Below, one piece after another: positions 8,560 through 17,520 of a stretch of 64,000 nt of DNA; within the stretch, counting starts at the first letter, position 1; the number at the start of each line of letters is the position of its first letter. The notes beneath the pieces are model-generated. The model had not been told where the DNA came from. It was given only the letters and a program-made list of their open reading frames with translations, and searched no databases. Position numbers and translations under genes: made by a program. The DNA comes from Streptomyces sp. NBC_01283 (lineage in GTDB: Bacteria > Actinomycetota > Actinomycetes > Streptomycetales > Streptomycetaceae), in assembly GCF_041435335.1 (NCBI RefSeq), contig NZ_CP108430.1:5989001-6053000 (forward strand), read 5' to 3'.

Positions 8560-9381
8560 GTGCCTGAGGGGCACACCATTCACCGGCTGGCTGCCGACCA
8601 CCGGGAACGGTTCGAGGACCGCGGCCCTCTCCGCGTCACCAGCCCCCAGGGCAAGTTCTCCGACAGCGCGGCCCTCCTGAACGGTCAGGAGATGGACACC
8701 GCGGAGGCCCACGGCAAGCACCTCTTCCTGGGCTTCGCGGACACCGGCTGGATCCACATCCACCTCGGCCTCTTCGGCAAGGTGAACTTCGGCGGCACGG
8801 CCGCGGCGAACCCGCCCACGGACACCGTCCGACTCCGCATCGCCACCGAGGACGCGTACGTCGACCTCCGGGGCCCCACGACCTGCGCGCTCATCACGGA
8901 CGAGGAGAAGCAGGCGATACACGCCCGCCTCGGCCCGGACCCGCTGCGGACCGGCGACGACCCGGCCGCCGCGTACGCCCGTATCTCCCGCAGTCGCACC
9001 ACCATCGCCGCGCTCCTCATGGACCAGAAGGTCATCGCGGGCGTCGGCAACGTCTACCGCGCCGAGGTCCTCTTCCGGCACGGCATCGACCCGTACACCC
9101 CGGGCAAGGACATCAGCCCTGCCCAGTGGACGGCGATGTGGGACGACCTGGTCTTCCTGATGCGCGAGGGCGTGCGCCTGAACCGGATCGACACCGTCAG
9201 GCCCGAGCACACACCGGAGGCGATGGGCCGCCCGCCGCGCGTGGACGACCATGGCGGCGAGGTGTACGTGTACCGCAGGGCCACCATGCCCTGCCACATC
9301 TGTGGCGGCGAGATCCGCACCGCCGATCTCGCCGCCCGCAATCTCTTCTGGTGCCCCGGCTGCCAGCGAACGGCGCCCTGA
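8560..9381 (+). CDS. Fpg/Nei-family DNA glycosylase/AP lyase
   Basis: Base-excision repair enzyme that removes oxidised bases and nicks the abasic site. The true start is the GTG at 8560, preceded by GGGAGGA. After Met removal this leaves Pro at the N-terminus followed by Glu (mature PEGHTIHRLA), the catalytic pair of the family; a longer frame from 8533 would bury it. The 273 residues include the N-terminal beta-sandwich and the helix-two-turn-helix region (MDQKVIAGVGNVYRAEVLF). A C-terminal zinc finger with CHIC and CPGC pairs spans roughly residues 245-270. Sequence features lean to the Nei2/endonuclease VIII-like branch found in actinobacteria rather than MutM proper. Confidence 0.92.
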   Translation: MPEGHTIHRLAADHRERFEDRGPLRVTSPQGKFSDSAALLNGQEMDTAEAHGKHLFLGFADTGWIHIHLGLFGKVNFGGTAAANPPTDTVRLRIATEDAYVDLRGPTTCALITDEEKQAIHARLGPDPLRTGDDPAAAYARISRSRTTIAALLMDQKVIAGVGNVYRAEVLFRHGIDPYTPGKDISPAQWTAMWDDLVFLMREGVRLNRIDTVRPEHTPEAMGRPPRVDDHGGEVYVYRRATMPCHICGGEIRTADLAARNLFWCPGCQRTAP

Positions 9382-9455
9382 GCCCGAGGGGCGGCTCGCA
9401 TAAGATCACCGCTTGACCGAAATGGTCAGTTCAACGTCAGTTCAACGGGGGTCTC

Positions 9456-9680
9456 ATGTTCCACACCAACTGGATAGACGGGCCGATCGGCATCGCGGTC
9501 GGCGTACTCTTCGTCGCCGTCTTCCTGCTCCCGTCCCTCATCGCCTTCAACCGGGGCGTGGAGCTCCGCTGGGTGATCCTCCTCATCAACCTCGTCTTCG
9601 GCGCCTCGATCATCGGCTGGCTGATCGCCCTGTACCTGGCCACCCGCGAGGTCAAGGCCCCGCTGCCGAAGACCACCTGA
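9456..9680 (+). CDS. Small superinfection-immunity-family membrane protein
   Basis: A 74-residue protein with two hydrophobic segments, about 11-31 and 41-64. The pattern (IAFNRG, then a conserved Asn, Gly and GWLIALYLA) resembles the superinfection-immunity domain named after phage T4 Imm. Many bacterial chromosomes carry such small proteins with no phage nearby, so a role in blocking phage DNA entry is not established here. It stands between the DNA glycosylase and the convergent Eis-type gene. The ATG follows GGGGGTCTC. Confidence 0.7.
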   Translation: MFHTNWIDGPIGIAVGVLFVAVFLLPSLIAFNRGVELRWVILLINLVFGASIIGWLIALYLATREVKAPLPKTT

Positions 9681-9699
9681 GGCCTCCGGCCGCACTCGG

Positions 9700-10929
9700 C
9701 TAGAAGCCGTGCGGCAGCCACGGCGCGACGTCCGAGCCGAACGCCGTCGTCGCCTCGGCCAGCGCGCCCGGCCGCAGCTCCCGCACCCGGCCCGCCGCCG
9801 CGAGCGACGCCAGGGACACACCGCCGAGGTAGGCCGAGCCCAAGTCCCGTACGGGCAGGGCGAGATCGGCGTCGTCGTCGGTGCGCTCGCAGGTCGCGTC
9901 CTTCAGGTCGCCCGTGAGCCGCCAACGGCCCGCGTTCCAGGGGCAGAAGGCGTCCTCGACGTCCAACACCAGGTTCACCGGCGTCCGGTAGGTGCGGGCC
10001 GCGAGGGCGGCCCCCACATCCACCAGGCGTACGTGCAGCGAGTCCCGCACCTGGAGCCGGCAGCGCCGCACGTCCGAGACGAGCTGGAAGACCGCGTCGT
10101 CCGTCGGGCGGCTGTGCGCCTCGACCGTCGACGTCAGGTCGATGCCGAAGAGGAACCGCCACAGCGCCGCGCAGGACGCCGGGTCGTCGGCCTCCAGGTC
10201 GCGCAGCCGGACCGTGCCCGAGGGGCCCGCGACGTTCCAGTCGGGCTTCACCTGGTAGCGCGCGTACCCGACGATCTCGCCGTCGCGCTCGGCGACCACG
10301 CACTGCAGTGGCGACGATCCCTGGCGCTCGCTCTCCGGGTCGAGCAGCCCGAGCCGGTCCCAGCCGGGCTGCCTGGCCAGCATTCCCGGCCGCTCGCTCA
10401 CCCGTCGCGCGTACACCGCCTCGCACGCCTCGTGGACGTCGGCGGGCTTGGCGTACCGAAGGCGTACGTCATCGGTACCGGCCGGCACCGACAGGCTCAC
10501 GCGTGCCGTGTCGATCTCGGCCTTCGTCGCGAACGTCGCCGCGCCGTACCCGAACCGTCCGTAGATGACCGGCTCGGAGGCGGTGAGCACGGCCAGGGAC
10601 TCACCCTTCGCGCGTACGTCGTCGAGCTGGCGCCGCATCATCGACGTAAGGATGCCCCGCCGCCGGTGCGTCGCCGCGACGCTGACCATGGTCACACCGG
10701 CCGCGTCCACCAGGGAGCCGCCCGGCACGGAGAGGCGGAAGCTGAACGCTCCCGTCGTTCCGACGCAGGTACTGCCCTCCCAGGTGCCGAAGAAGCGGTC
10801 GAACTCGGTCAGCGCGTTCCAGAGCTCGTGCTCCTCCTTCGCCTCGGCGACGCCGCCGAAGGCGAGCTCCAGCGTCCCGTAGTACTCGTCCCAGTCTTCC
10901 TGGCACAACTCCCGCATTTCCGTCGTCAT
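9700..10929 (-). CDS. Eis-type GNAT N-acetyltransferase
   Basis: 409-residue cytoplasmic acetyltransferase of the Eis (enhanced intracellular survival) family. The order of parts fits: an N-terminal GNAT domain with the acetyl-CoA loop VAATHRRRGILTSMMR near residues 87-102, a second degenerate GNAT domain in the middle, and a C-terminal sterol-carrier-like region. The protein ends in hydrophobic ...VAPWLPHGF, as Eis proteins use their C-terminus in the active site. Eis enzymes acetylate aminoglycosides and other amines at several positions; the natural substrate here is unknown. The ATG at 10929 reads MTTEMRELCQ. Confidence 0.9.
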   Translation of the reverse strand: MTTEMRELCQEDWDEYYGTLELAFGGVAEAKEEHELWNALTEFDRFFGTWEGSTCVGTTGAFSFRLSVPGGSLVDAAGVTMVSVAATHRRRGILTSMMRRQLDDVRAKGESLAVLTASEPVIYGRFGYGAATFATKAEIDTARVSLSVPAGTDDVRLRYAKPADVHEACEAVYARRVSERPGMLARQPGWDRLGLLDPESERQGSSPLQCVVAERDGEIVGYARYQVKPDWNVAGPSGTVRLRDLEADDPASCAALWRFLFGIDLTSTVEAHSRPTDDAVFQLVSDVRRCRLQVRDSLHVRLVDVGAALAARTYRTPVNLVLDVEDAFCPWNAGRWRLTGDLKDATCERTDDDADLALPVRDLGSAYLGGVSLASLAAAGRVRELRPGALAEATTAFGSDVAPWLPHGF

Positions 10930-11058
10930 ATGCCATGCCTACCAGGGTGAAGCGGGCGGAGCGACAGGATTTACGCGGGCTGACAGCATGCCTCTGTCGG
11001 GGGACAACAGGCACCTCCCGTGCGAAGTGCCTGGCCCGGTGGATAGGGTCCGGGAGCA

Positions 11059-12219
11059 ATGGCAGGCAGGCGAGCGGAAGCCGAGACGTTTACAGCCCGG
11101 ATGAAGAAGCGGATCCACCGGGCTCGCATAGGGCTGCGCAAATCCGGGGTCGACTACTTCAGGGGCGACGGCTCGGACTGGATCGCGCTCGCGGGCCTGC
11201 TCGTCACCATCCCGGTGATCACCTTCTTCACCATCGTCAACAACGTCTGGTGCTCGCCCGCCGCGCTCGTGCTTCCCATCGTGGCCGGCGGCCTGCTCCT
11301 GCGGCCCTCCAGCCTGCTCGGCCTGTACGCGACGGCCGCCGCCGCGCTCATCGTGGAGTCCGTCCAGCTCGGCCCGTACACGCAAGGGCCCTCACGGGTC
11401 ACGCCCGGAGTGGTCCTGGTCGTCGCGGCCTGCGGTTTCTTCGGGCTGATCATCGCCCAGTTCCGCAGCCGGGTCGGCGTGCCGTGGCGCGGCGGCGGAA
11501 CGATGCTCTTCGACCTGCGTGAACGTATCCGCGTGCAGAGCAAGCTGCCGAAGCTGCCCCGCGGCTGGCACCGCGAGATGGCCCTGCGGCCCGCCGGCGG
11601 CCAGTCCTTCTCCGGGGACTTCGTGGTCGCGGCCCGCACGAACGGCGGCCGCACCCTGGAGGTCGTCCTCACGGACGTCTCCGGCAAGGGCATGGACGCG
11701 GGCTCCCGCGCCCTGCTCCTGTCGGGAGCCTTCGGCGGCCTGCTCGGCTCGCTCCCGCCGCACGCGTTCCTGACCGCGGCCAACGGCTACCTCCTGCGCC
11801 AGGACTGGGACGAGGGCTTCGCGACCTCGATCCATCTGGTCCTCGACCTGGAGAGCGGCGACTACGAACTCTTCACGGCGGGCCACCCGCCGGGCCTCCA
11901 GCTGAGCGCGGGCAGCGGCCGCTGGGAGCAGAAGGCCGCGGAGGGACCGCTCTTGGGGGTCTACGACGGGGCGCAGTTCGACCCGGTGAAGGGCTCCCTG
12001 CGTCCCGGCGACGTCCTGATGCTGTTCACGGACGGACTCGTCGAGACCTCCGAACGCGACATCAGCGAGGGCATCGACCGCCTCACCGGGGAAGCCGACC
12101 GCTATGTGGCGGGCGGCTTCCACGGCGCCGCGTGGCATCTGATCGAGGCGGTCGCGAAGGACGTGAACGACGACCGGGCGCTGCTCCTGATCTGCCGGGA
12201 GCCGTCAGCGAGCGCCTGA
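11059..12219 (+). CDS. Membrane-bound PP2C/SpoIIE-type serine/threonine phosphatase
   Basis: 386 residues. The N-terminal third has a basic leader and about four hydrophobic segments (roughly 45-135). The SpoIIE-type PP2C catalytic domain runs from about 170 to the end. Metal-binding aspartates are visible in SFSGDF and VLTDVSGKGMDAG, and a later one lies in LMLFTDGLVE. Such phosphatases commonly dephosphorylate anti-anti-sigma factors and so control sigma-factor partner switching. No STAS or HATPase partner gene is adjacent. The ATG at 11059 has a -10-like TAGGGT (11044-11049) and a weak GGGAG ribosome site. The gene overlaps the opposing antiporter gene by 15 bp at their 3' ends. Confidence 0.9.
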   Translation: MAGRRAEAETFTARMKKRIHRARIGLRKSGVDYFRGDGSDWIALAGLLVTIPVITFFTIVNNVWCSPAALVLPIVAGGLLLRPSSLLGLYATAAAALIVESVQLGPYTQGPSRVTPGVVLVVAACGFFGLIIAQFRSRVGVPWRGGGTMLFDLRERIRVQSKLPKLPRGWHREMALRPAGGQSFSGDFVVAARTNGGRTLEVVLTDVSGKGMDAGSRALLLSGAFGGLLGSLPPHAFLTAANGYLLRQDWDEGFATSIHLVLDLESGDYELFTAGHPPGLQLSAGSGRWEQKAAEGPLLGVYDGAQFDPVKGSLRPGDVLMLFTDGLVETSERDISEGIDRLTGEADRYVAGGFHGAAWHLIEAVAKDVNDDRALLLICREPSASA

Positions 12220-13413
12220 CAGCTCGGGCTCCGGCTCCGGTACGGGATCGCGCCCGCCCGGCAGGATCCGGGCCAGCCACCGTGAGCGTCCCGCCGCCAG
12301 CGGTCCGAGCACCGCGAGCAGCAGCACGTACCCGGCGATGAACGGCGAGAGCCGTTCGTCGAGGCCCGCGGTGGCCGCCATGGTCGCCAGGATCAGGGCG
12401 AACTCGCCGCGCGCGAGCAGGGTGGTGGAGATGTTCGCCGCGGGGCCCGCCCCGAAGCCGTAGATCCGCGCCGCACCGAGTCCGGCGAGGACGTTCATGA
12501 GCAGCGTCACCGCCACGGCGGCGAGCACCGGCCAGAGCACCATGGGCAGGTCGCCCGGGTCGATGGAGAGACCGAAGCCGAAGAAGAAGATCGCCCCGAA
12601 CGCGTCCCGCAGCGGGTGCACGAGTTTGCGGACGCGCTCGCCGGACGCCGTGCTGCCCACCATCAGACCGACCATGAAGGCGCCGATCGCGTCCGCGACC
12701 CCGAACCACTCCGAGACCCCGGCGACGAAGACCGCGGCCCCGAGGAAGGAGATGACGAGCAGCTCGTCGTCCCGGGTGTCCATGAGCCGCCCGACGACCT
12801 TCGTGCCGAAGCGCGCCACGAGGGCGAGCAGCAGCAGGAAGCCGAACGCCTTGCCGCCGTCCATGACGGCCGCCGCGAGGCTGTCGGCGCCGGACAGGAC
12901 GGGCTGCAGCGCCGCGAGGTAGAGCGCCAGGAAGATGTCCTCGACGACGATGATGCCGAGGATCGGCTTGGTCTCCGGGTTGCCGAGCCTGCCGGTGTCG
13001 ACGAGCACCTTGGTGACGATCGCCGACGACGAGATGCCGAGCACCCCGGCGAGGACCAGAGCCTCGGAGGTGCCCCAGCCGAGGGCGAATCCGAAGCCGA
13101 GGCCCGCGCCGACGTTCAGCGCGAGATACGTCCCTCCGGCGAGGGCCATCTTGCGGCCGCCCGTCTTGAGGTCGTCCATGTGGAACTCGAGGCCCAGGTA
13201 GAAGAGCAGCAGCACCAGGCCGAGTGCCGAGAGCATCTCCAGGTCGTGGGGGTTGGAGAGCAGGACCACGCCGGGAGTGTGGGGGCCGAGGAGGATCCCG
13301 GCCAGGATGAAGAGCGGAATGGTGGGGAGTCCGATGCGGCCGCCCACGCGGGCGAGCACGGCGGCGGCGAGAAAGGCGCCGCCCATGGCTATCAGGGTGT
13401 CTGCGTGTCCGAT
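12205..13413 (-). CDS. CPA2-family cation/proton antiporter
   Basis: Membrane antiporter of the KefB/CPA2 type, about 402 residues with twelve or so hydrophobic segments. The Na/H exchanger domain fills the whole protein; there is no RCK/TrkA regulatory domain. GRIGLPTIPLFILAGILLGP near the N-terminus and a central GISSSAIVTKVLVDTGRL stretch match the family. Start choice is awkward: canonical GTG codons at 13452 and 13443 lie upstream of a perfect AGGAGG (13420-13425), which instead sits six bases before an ATC codon at 13413. The next in-frame ATG, 13386, would cut into TM1. I place the start at the ATC but cannot prove it. Confidence 0.85.
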   Translation of the reverse strand: MGHADTLIAMGGAFLAAAVLARVGGRIGLPTIPLFILAGILLGPHTPGVVLLSNPHDLEMLSALGLVLLLFYLGLEFHMDDLKTGGRKMALAGGTYLALNVGAGLGFGFALGWGTSEALVLAGVLGISSSAIVTKVLVDTGRLGNPETKPILGIIVVEDIFLALYLAALQPVLSGADSLAAAVMDGGKAFGFLLLLALVARFGTKVVGRLMDTRDDELLVISFLGAAVFVAGVSEWFGVADAIGAFMVGLMVGSTASGERVRKLVHPLRDAFGAIFFFGFGLSIDPGDLPMVLWPVLAAVAVTLLMNVLAGLGAARIYGFGAGPAANISTTLLARGEFALILATMAATAGLDERLSPFIAGYVLLLAVLGPLAAGRSRWLARILPGGRDPVPEPEPELSGAR

Positions 13414-13657
13414 GCCGTTCCTCCTGGTGATCCGAAGACGCACACTCCGCACGTCGTTGGCAAAGGGAGCGTCAAGAACGCGTCAATAGTTAGCTTACCA
13501 AACGATGTGGCGGCACCCCGGTGGGGCGGACGTGTGGGGTGGACATCCGCTCTCTGCGGGGGATATCCCCACCCCCGATTCGCCGGGGGACCTCATGGTC
13601 CACAGAGCCCCCGAATCCGTACGTTCGAGGCATCACCTACGGAAGGCGGAGAGAGCC

Positions 13658-14482
13658 ATGGGGCTGCGTCGCAAGAAGGAAACCGTCGGAGGCCCGGTGC
13701 CCCCGATGCCCGGCGAGGCGCCCCGCCGCTCCGACTGGGCCGTCGAACTGCGCGGCGTGCGCCGCAGGTACGGCAGGGGATCCGGCGCCGTGCACGCACT
13801 CAGCGGCATCGACCTCGCCCTGGAGCGCGGGAGCTTCACCGCCGTCATGGGCCCCTCGGGCTCCGGCAAGTCCACCTTCCTGCAGTGCGCGGCCGGACTC
13901 GACAGGCCCACCGAGGGCACGGTGCACCTGGGCGGCACGGAGATCACGTCCATGAGCGAGAACAAGCTGACCGCCCTGCGCCGCACCCGCCTCGGCTTCG
14001 TCTTCCAGGCGTTCAACCTGCTTCCCTCGCTGACCGTCGAGCAGAACGTCGTCCTGCCGATGCGCCTCGCGGGCCACCGCCCCGACCGCCGCAGGGCCGC
14101 CGACCTGCTCCAGCGCGTCGGCCTCGGCGGCGACAAGCACAAGCGCCGCCCCGGCGAGCTCTCCGGTGGCCAGCAGCAGCGCGTCGCGATCGCCCGCGCC
14201 CTGGTCACGAACCCGGACGTGATCTTCGCCGATGAGCCGACCGGCGCCCTGGACACCACCACGGCCGCCGAGATCCTCACCCTGCTCCGCTCGGCCGTCG
14301 ACGGCATGGGCGCCACGGTCGTGATGGTCACCCACGACCCCGCCGCCGCGGCCTACGCGGACCGGGTGCTCTTCCTCGCCGACGGCGCGATCGTGGACCG
14401 CCTGGAGAGGGCCTCCGCGGCACAGATCGCGGCCCGCATGACGACGCTCACCGCCCCGGCGTACGCGACAGCGGCGGCCTAG
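13658..14482 (+). CDS. ABC transporter ATP-binding protein (MacB/LolD type)
   Basis: ATPase subunit, 274 residues, paired with the FtsX-type permease that follows 53 bp later. The ATG at 13658 follows a GGCGGAGAG ribosome site. Walker A is GPSGSGKS (65-72), the signature is LSGGQQQR near 168, and Walker B is VIFADEPTG. The family insertions NLLPSLTVEQNV and the VTHDPAAAAYADRVL end are typical of the LolD/MacB/antimicrobial-peptide exporter group. There is an N-terminal extension of about 28 charged residues before the domain. No membrane-fusion partner or two-component system is adjacent, so the cargo is unknown. Confidence 0.94.
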   Translation: MGLRRKKETVGGPVPPMPGEAPRRSDWAVELRGVRRRYGRGSGAVHALSGIDLALERGSFTAVMGPSGSGKSTFLQCAAGLDRPTEGTVHLGGTEITSMSENKLTALRRTRLGFVFQAFNLLPSLTVEQNVVLPMRLAGHRPDRRRAADLLQRVGLGGDKHKRRPGELSGGQQQRVAIARALVTNPDVIFADEPTGALDTTTAAEILTLLRSAVDGMGATVVMVTHDPAAAAYADRVLFLADGAIVDRLERASAAQIAARMTTLTAPAYATAAA

Positions 14483-14535
14483 GGCCCTAGCCCCGCACCC
14501 GTGCCCCGCCCCTTCACCGACTCCGGAGAACCCTG

Positions 14536-17001
14536 ATGCCCAACGGCCTCGCCCGCGCAGCGATCCGTTTCAAGCCCGCGGCCTTCGCGGGCACGTTCGT
14601 CGCCCTGATGATGGCCGCGCTGATCGTGTCCGCCTGCGGCATCCTCCTGGAGACAGGGGTGCGCGCATCGGTGCCGCCCACCCGGTACGCGGGCGCCCCC
14701 GTGGTGGCCGCGGCGTCCCAGACGGCCCACTTCGTCACCGGCAGCGGCGACAGCCGCTCCGAGTCGAACACCCCGCTGCCCGACCGGGCCCGCATCGACG
14801 ACTCCCTGGTGGCGAAGGCCGGTTCGGTGCCCGGAGCGCGCGCCGCCGTCGCGGACGTCACCTTCCCGGTGCAGTCCGGCGGCAAGAGCGTCACCGCCCA
14901 CGGCTGGGGCTCCACCGCCTTCACCGGCGAGAAGCTGACCGCGGGCCGCGCCCCGCACCCGGGCGAGGTCGTCCTCGCCGCACCCGGCGCGTCCGTCGGC
15001 GGGCACACCACGCTCACCACGGCGGACGGACCGCGCGACTTCCGGATCTCCGGCACCGTACGAGGGCAACAGGGCGCACCCACCGCCTGGTTCACCGACT
15101 CCGAGGCCATACGCCTCTCCGGCCACCCGGGCCGCGTGGACGCCGTCGCCGTCCTGCCGAAGGACGGCGTCACGGCCGCCGCCCTCAAGTCCCAGGTGGC
15201 GCACGCCGTCGGCAAGAAGGCGGACGTCCACACCGGCGACGACCGCAGCGAGGCCGAGGGCTCCGAACTCGCCTACGCACAGGAGATGCTCACCGGTCTC
15301 GGCGGCTCCTTCGGCGGGATCGCCGCCCTGGTCGCCATGTTCACCGCCGCCGGCACCGTGGCGCTCTCCGTCGGCCAGCGCGCCCGCGAGTACGCGCTGC
15401 TCCGGGCCATCGGCACGACACCCCGGCAGATCCGCCGCACCATCGCCACGGAGTCCCTGCTCGTCGCGCCCCTCGCGGGAGCGGTCGGCGTGCTGCCCGG
15501 AATCGGCCTCGCCCGCTGGTGGTTCGGCCAGCTGAAGGACAAGGGCGCGATCCCCGATGCCCTGGACCTCTCGGTCTCGTTCATCCCGCTCGTCTCGGCC
15601 GTCGGCGTCGCCGTGGTCACCGCCCTGGTCTCCGGCTACGCGGCGGCCCGCCGCCCCTCCCGCATCAGGCCGGGCCAGGCGCTGAGCGAATCCTCCGTGG
15701 AACGCCTGCGCTTCGGCTGGATCCGTACGCCGCTGGGGATCGCGGCGGCCGTCGGCGGCTGTGTGCTCGCCGGGATCGCCTCCTCCCTGACCGGTGACGA
15801 CGCGGCCAACGTGGCGCTCGGCATCGTCATGCTGTTCATGCTCGCCGTGGCCCTGCTCGGCCCGCTGGTCGCCCGCGGCTGCGCGGCCCTGTTCGGACTC
15901 CCGCTGCGCGGCGCGGGCGCGTCCGCCTCGCTCGCGGCGGCCAACTCCCGTACGAACGCCCGCCGTCTGGCCTCGGCGATCACCCCGATCGTGCTCGCGA
16001 TGGCGTTCTCATCGACCCTCGTCTTCATGCACACCAGCGAGGAACGGGTGGCGTCCGACCAGCAGCGCGACGGCATCACCGCGGATCACATCGTCTCCGC
16101 GTCGGGAGCGGGAGTGACCGCCGACGGGGTGACGAAGGCGGGGCAGGCCCCGGGCGTCACCTCGGCCGTGGGCCTCCTCAAGACCTCCGTCCTGGTACCG
16201 CTGGGTTCGGGCGGCGACCGCTGGCTGGAGTCGGCGTCGACGCAGGGCGTGACGGGCTCGTCCCGTGACCTGGCCAGGGTCCAGGACCTGGGCGTCAGGA
16301 CGGGCACGATGGCCTCGCTCGGCAAGGGGGAGATCGCCGTCGACGCGAAGCTCGCGGAGTCCGCGCACGTGAAGACGGGCGAGCGCCTCGCCCTGCGCAT
16401 GCCCGACGGCACGAAGGCGTCACCCAAGGTGGTGGCCACGTACGACCGGGGTCTCGGCCTCTCCCAGGTCACGCTCCCCGCGGCGGACCTGAAGCAGCAC
16501 GTGACCTCGTCCTTCTCCTCGGAGATCTGGACGAAGGGCGGGGCGCCGCAGGTCCGCAGTGCCCTCAGCGCGCTCGGCACCCTCCGGGACCGCGACGGCT
16601 ACGCCACCGCCCAGTCCACGGACCGTGCGGTCAACGCCTGGGCGAACGCGGTGATGGCGGCCGTCCTCGGCGGATTCGCGGCGATCGCCGCGGTCAACAC
16701 CCTGGTGATGACGGTCCTTGACCGCCGCCGTGAACTCGGCACGCTGCGCCTGATCGGCTCCACCCGGCGCCAGGTGATGGTGATGGTCCGGTGGGAGGCG
16801 CTCCTGGTCGCCTGCGCGGGCATCGTGATCGGCTCGGCGATCGCACTGGCCACGCTGGTCCCCATGATGAACGGCCTGACGGGGGAGTCGCCGTACATCC
16901 CGCCGCTGCTGTACGGATCGTTCGTGGCGGCGACCCTGGCACTCGGCCTCGCGGCCACGGCGCTGCCGGCAAGGGCGGCGCTCAGGGAGCCGAGGCCGTA
17001 A
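14536..17001 (+). CDS. FtsX-type ABC transporter permease
   Basis: 821-residue permease with two FtsX repeats. An N-terminal membrane segment (about 15-36) is followed by a large extracytoplasmic region (about 40-240). Then come three segments of the first FtsX domain (about 250-375), further segments near 400-450, a second extracytoplasmic region (about 480-690), and the second FtsX domain to the C-terminus. It contains the conserved VGQRAREYALLRAIGTTPRQ and LDRRRELGTLRLIGSTRRQ coupling stretches. With the preceding ATPase it forms a mechanotransmission-type exporter or lipoprotein/cell-wall-signal module. The substrate is unknown. Confidence 0.92.
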   Translation: MPNGLARAAIRFKPAAFAGTFVALMMAALIVSACGILLETGVRASVPPTRYAGAPVVAAASQTAHFVTGSGDSRSESNTPLPDRARIDDSLVAKAGSVPGARAAVADVTFPVQSGGKSVTAHGWGSTAFTGEKLTAGRAPHPGEVVLAAPGASVGGHTTLTTADGPRDFRISGTVRGQQGAPTAWFTDSEAIRLSGHPGRVDAVAVLPKDGVTAAALKSQVAHAVGKKADVHTGDDRSEAEGSELAYAQEMLTGLGGSFGGIAALVAMFTAAGTVALSVGQRAREYALLRAIGTTPRQIRRTIATESLLVAPLAGAVGVLPGIGLARWWFGQLKDKGAIPDALDLSVSFIPLVSAVGVAVVTALVSGYAAARRPSRIRPGQALSESSVERLRFGWIRTPLGIAAAVGGCVLAGIASSLTGDDAANVALGIVMLFMLAVALLGPLVARGCAALFGLPLRGAGASASLAAANSRTNARRLASAITPIVLAMAFSSTLVFMHTSEERVASDQQRDGITADHIVSASGAGVTADGVTKAGQAPGVTSAVGLLKTSVLVPLGSGGDRWLESASTQGVTGSSRDLARVQDLGVRTGTMASLGKGEIAVDAKLAESAHVKTGERLALRMPDGTKASPKVVATYDRGLGLSQVTLPAADLKQHVTSSFSSEIWTKGGAPQVRSALSALGTLRDRDGYATAQSTDRAVNAWANAVMAAVLGGFAAIAAVNTLVMTVLDRRRELGTLRLIGSTRRQVMVMVRWEALLVACAGIVIGSAIALATLVPMMNGLTGESPYIPPLLYGSFVAATLALGLAATALPARAALREPRP

Positions 17002-17011
17002 GAATGGCCGT

Positions 17012-17473
17012 ATGAAGCCCAGCCACACACTGCCCCTCGCGGAAGTGGAAGCCATCGCCCGCGAGGCGCACGCCACCCAGCGGGACAAGGCGGGCCGTCC
17101 CTACGCGGAGCATCTGCGGGCCGTGGCGGACGGCGTGCGGTCCCGGGGCGGCTCACCGGAACAGATCGCCGCGGCCTGGCTGCACGACGCGATCGAGGAC
17201 CACGCCCTGAGCGAGCGGTGGCTGGAGACAGCGGCCCTGACCCCGTACACGAAGGACATCGTCCGGGCTTTGACGAAGCAGCCGGGCGAGGCTCCGGAGA
17301 CGTACGCGCGGCGCATCCTCGACACCCCCGGTGCCCGCCTGGTCAAGGAAGCGGACCTGGCCCACAACGCGAATCCGGCCCGTCTGGCAGAGCTGGACGG
17401 GCCGACCCGCACTCGCCTCACGGCCAAGTACGCCAACATGCGCGCCCTGTTGGGCATCGGGTCACCGGGCTGA
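17012..17473 (+). CDS. Small HD-domain phosphohydrolase, SpoT/MESH-like
   Basis: A 153-residue stand-alone HD hydrolase, 10 bp after the ABC permease. The metal ligands fit an HD fold: His34 in YAEHL, the HD pair at 58-59 in AAWLHDAIEDH, and a late aspartate in KEADLAHNANP. The last motif resembles the K-x-AD-x-x-HN block of the hydrolase domain of RelA/SpoT proteins and of the small MESH enzymes, so it may hydrolyse (p)ppGpp or a related nucleotide. There is no synthetase, TGS or ACT domain. That activity is inference only. Confidence 0.8.
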   Translation: MKPSHTLPLAEVEAIAREAHATQRDKAGRPYAEHLRAVADGVRSRGGSPEQIAAAWLHDAIEDHALSERWLETAALTPYTKDIVRALTKQPGEAPETYARRILDTPGARLVKEADLAHNANPARLAELDGPTRTRLTAKYANMRALLGIGSPG

Positions 17474-17520
17474 ACCCCGCCCGGTGACCCGGTGTTGAAC
17501 CGGCTACGAACATGAACCGG

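Noticed and set aside
9456..9680. Phage-defence island around the superinfection-immunity-type gene
   Set aside because: Only a 74-residue membrane protein of a family common in chromosomes is present; neighbours are housekeeping genes and there are no integrase, att or toxin genes.
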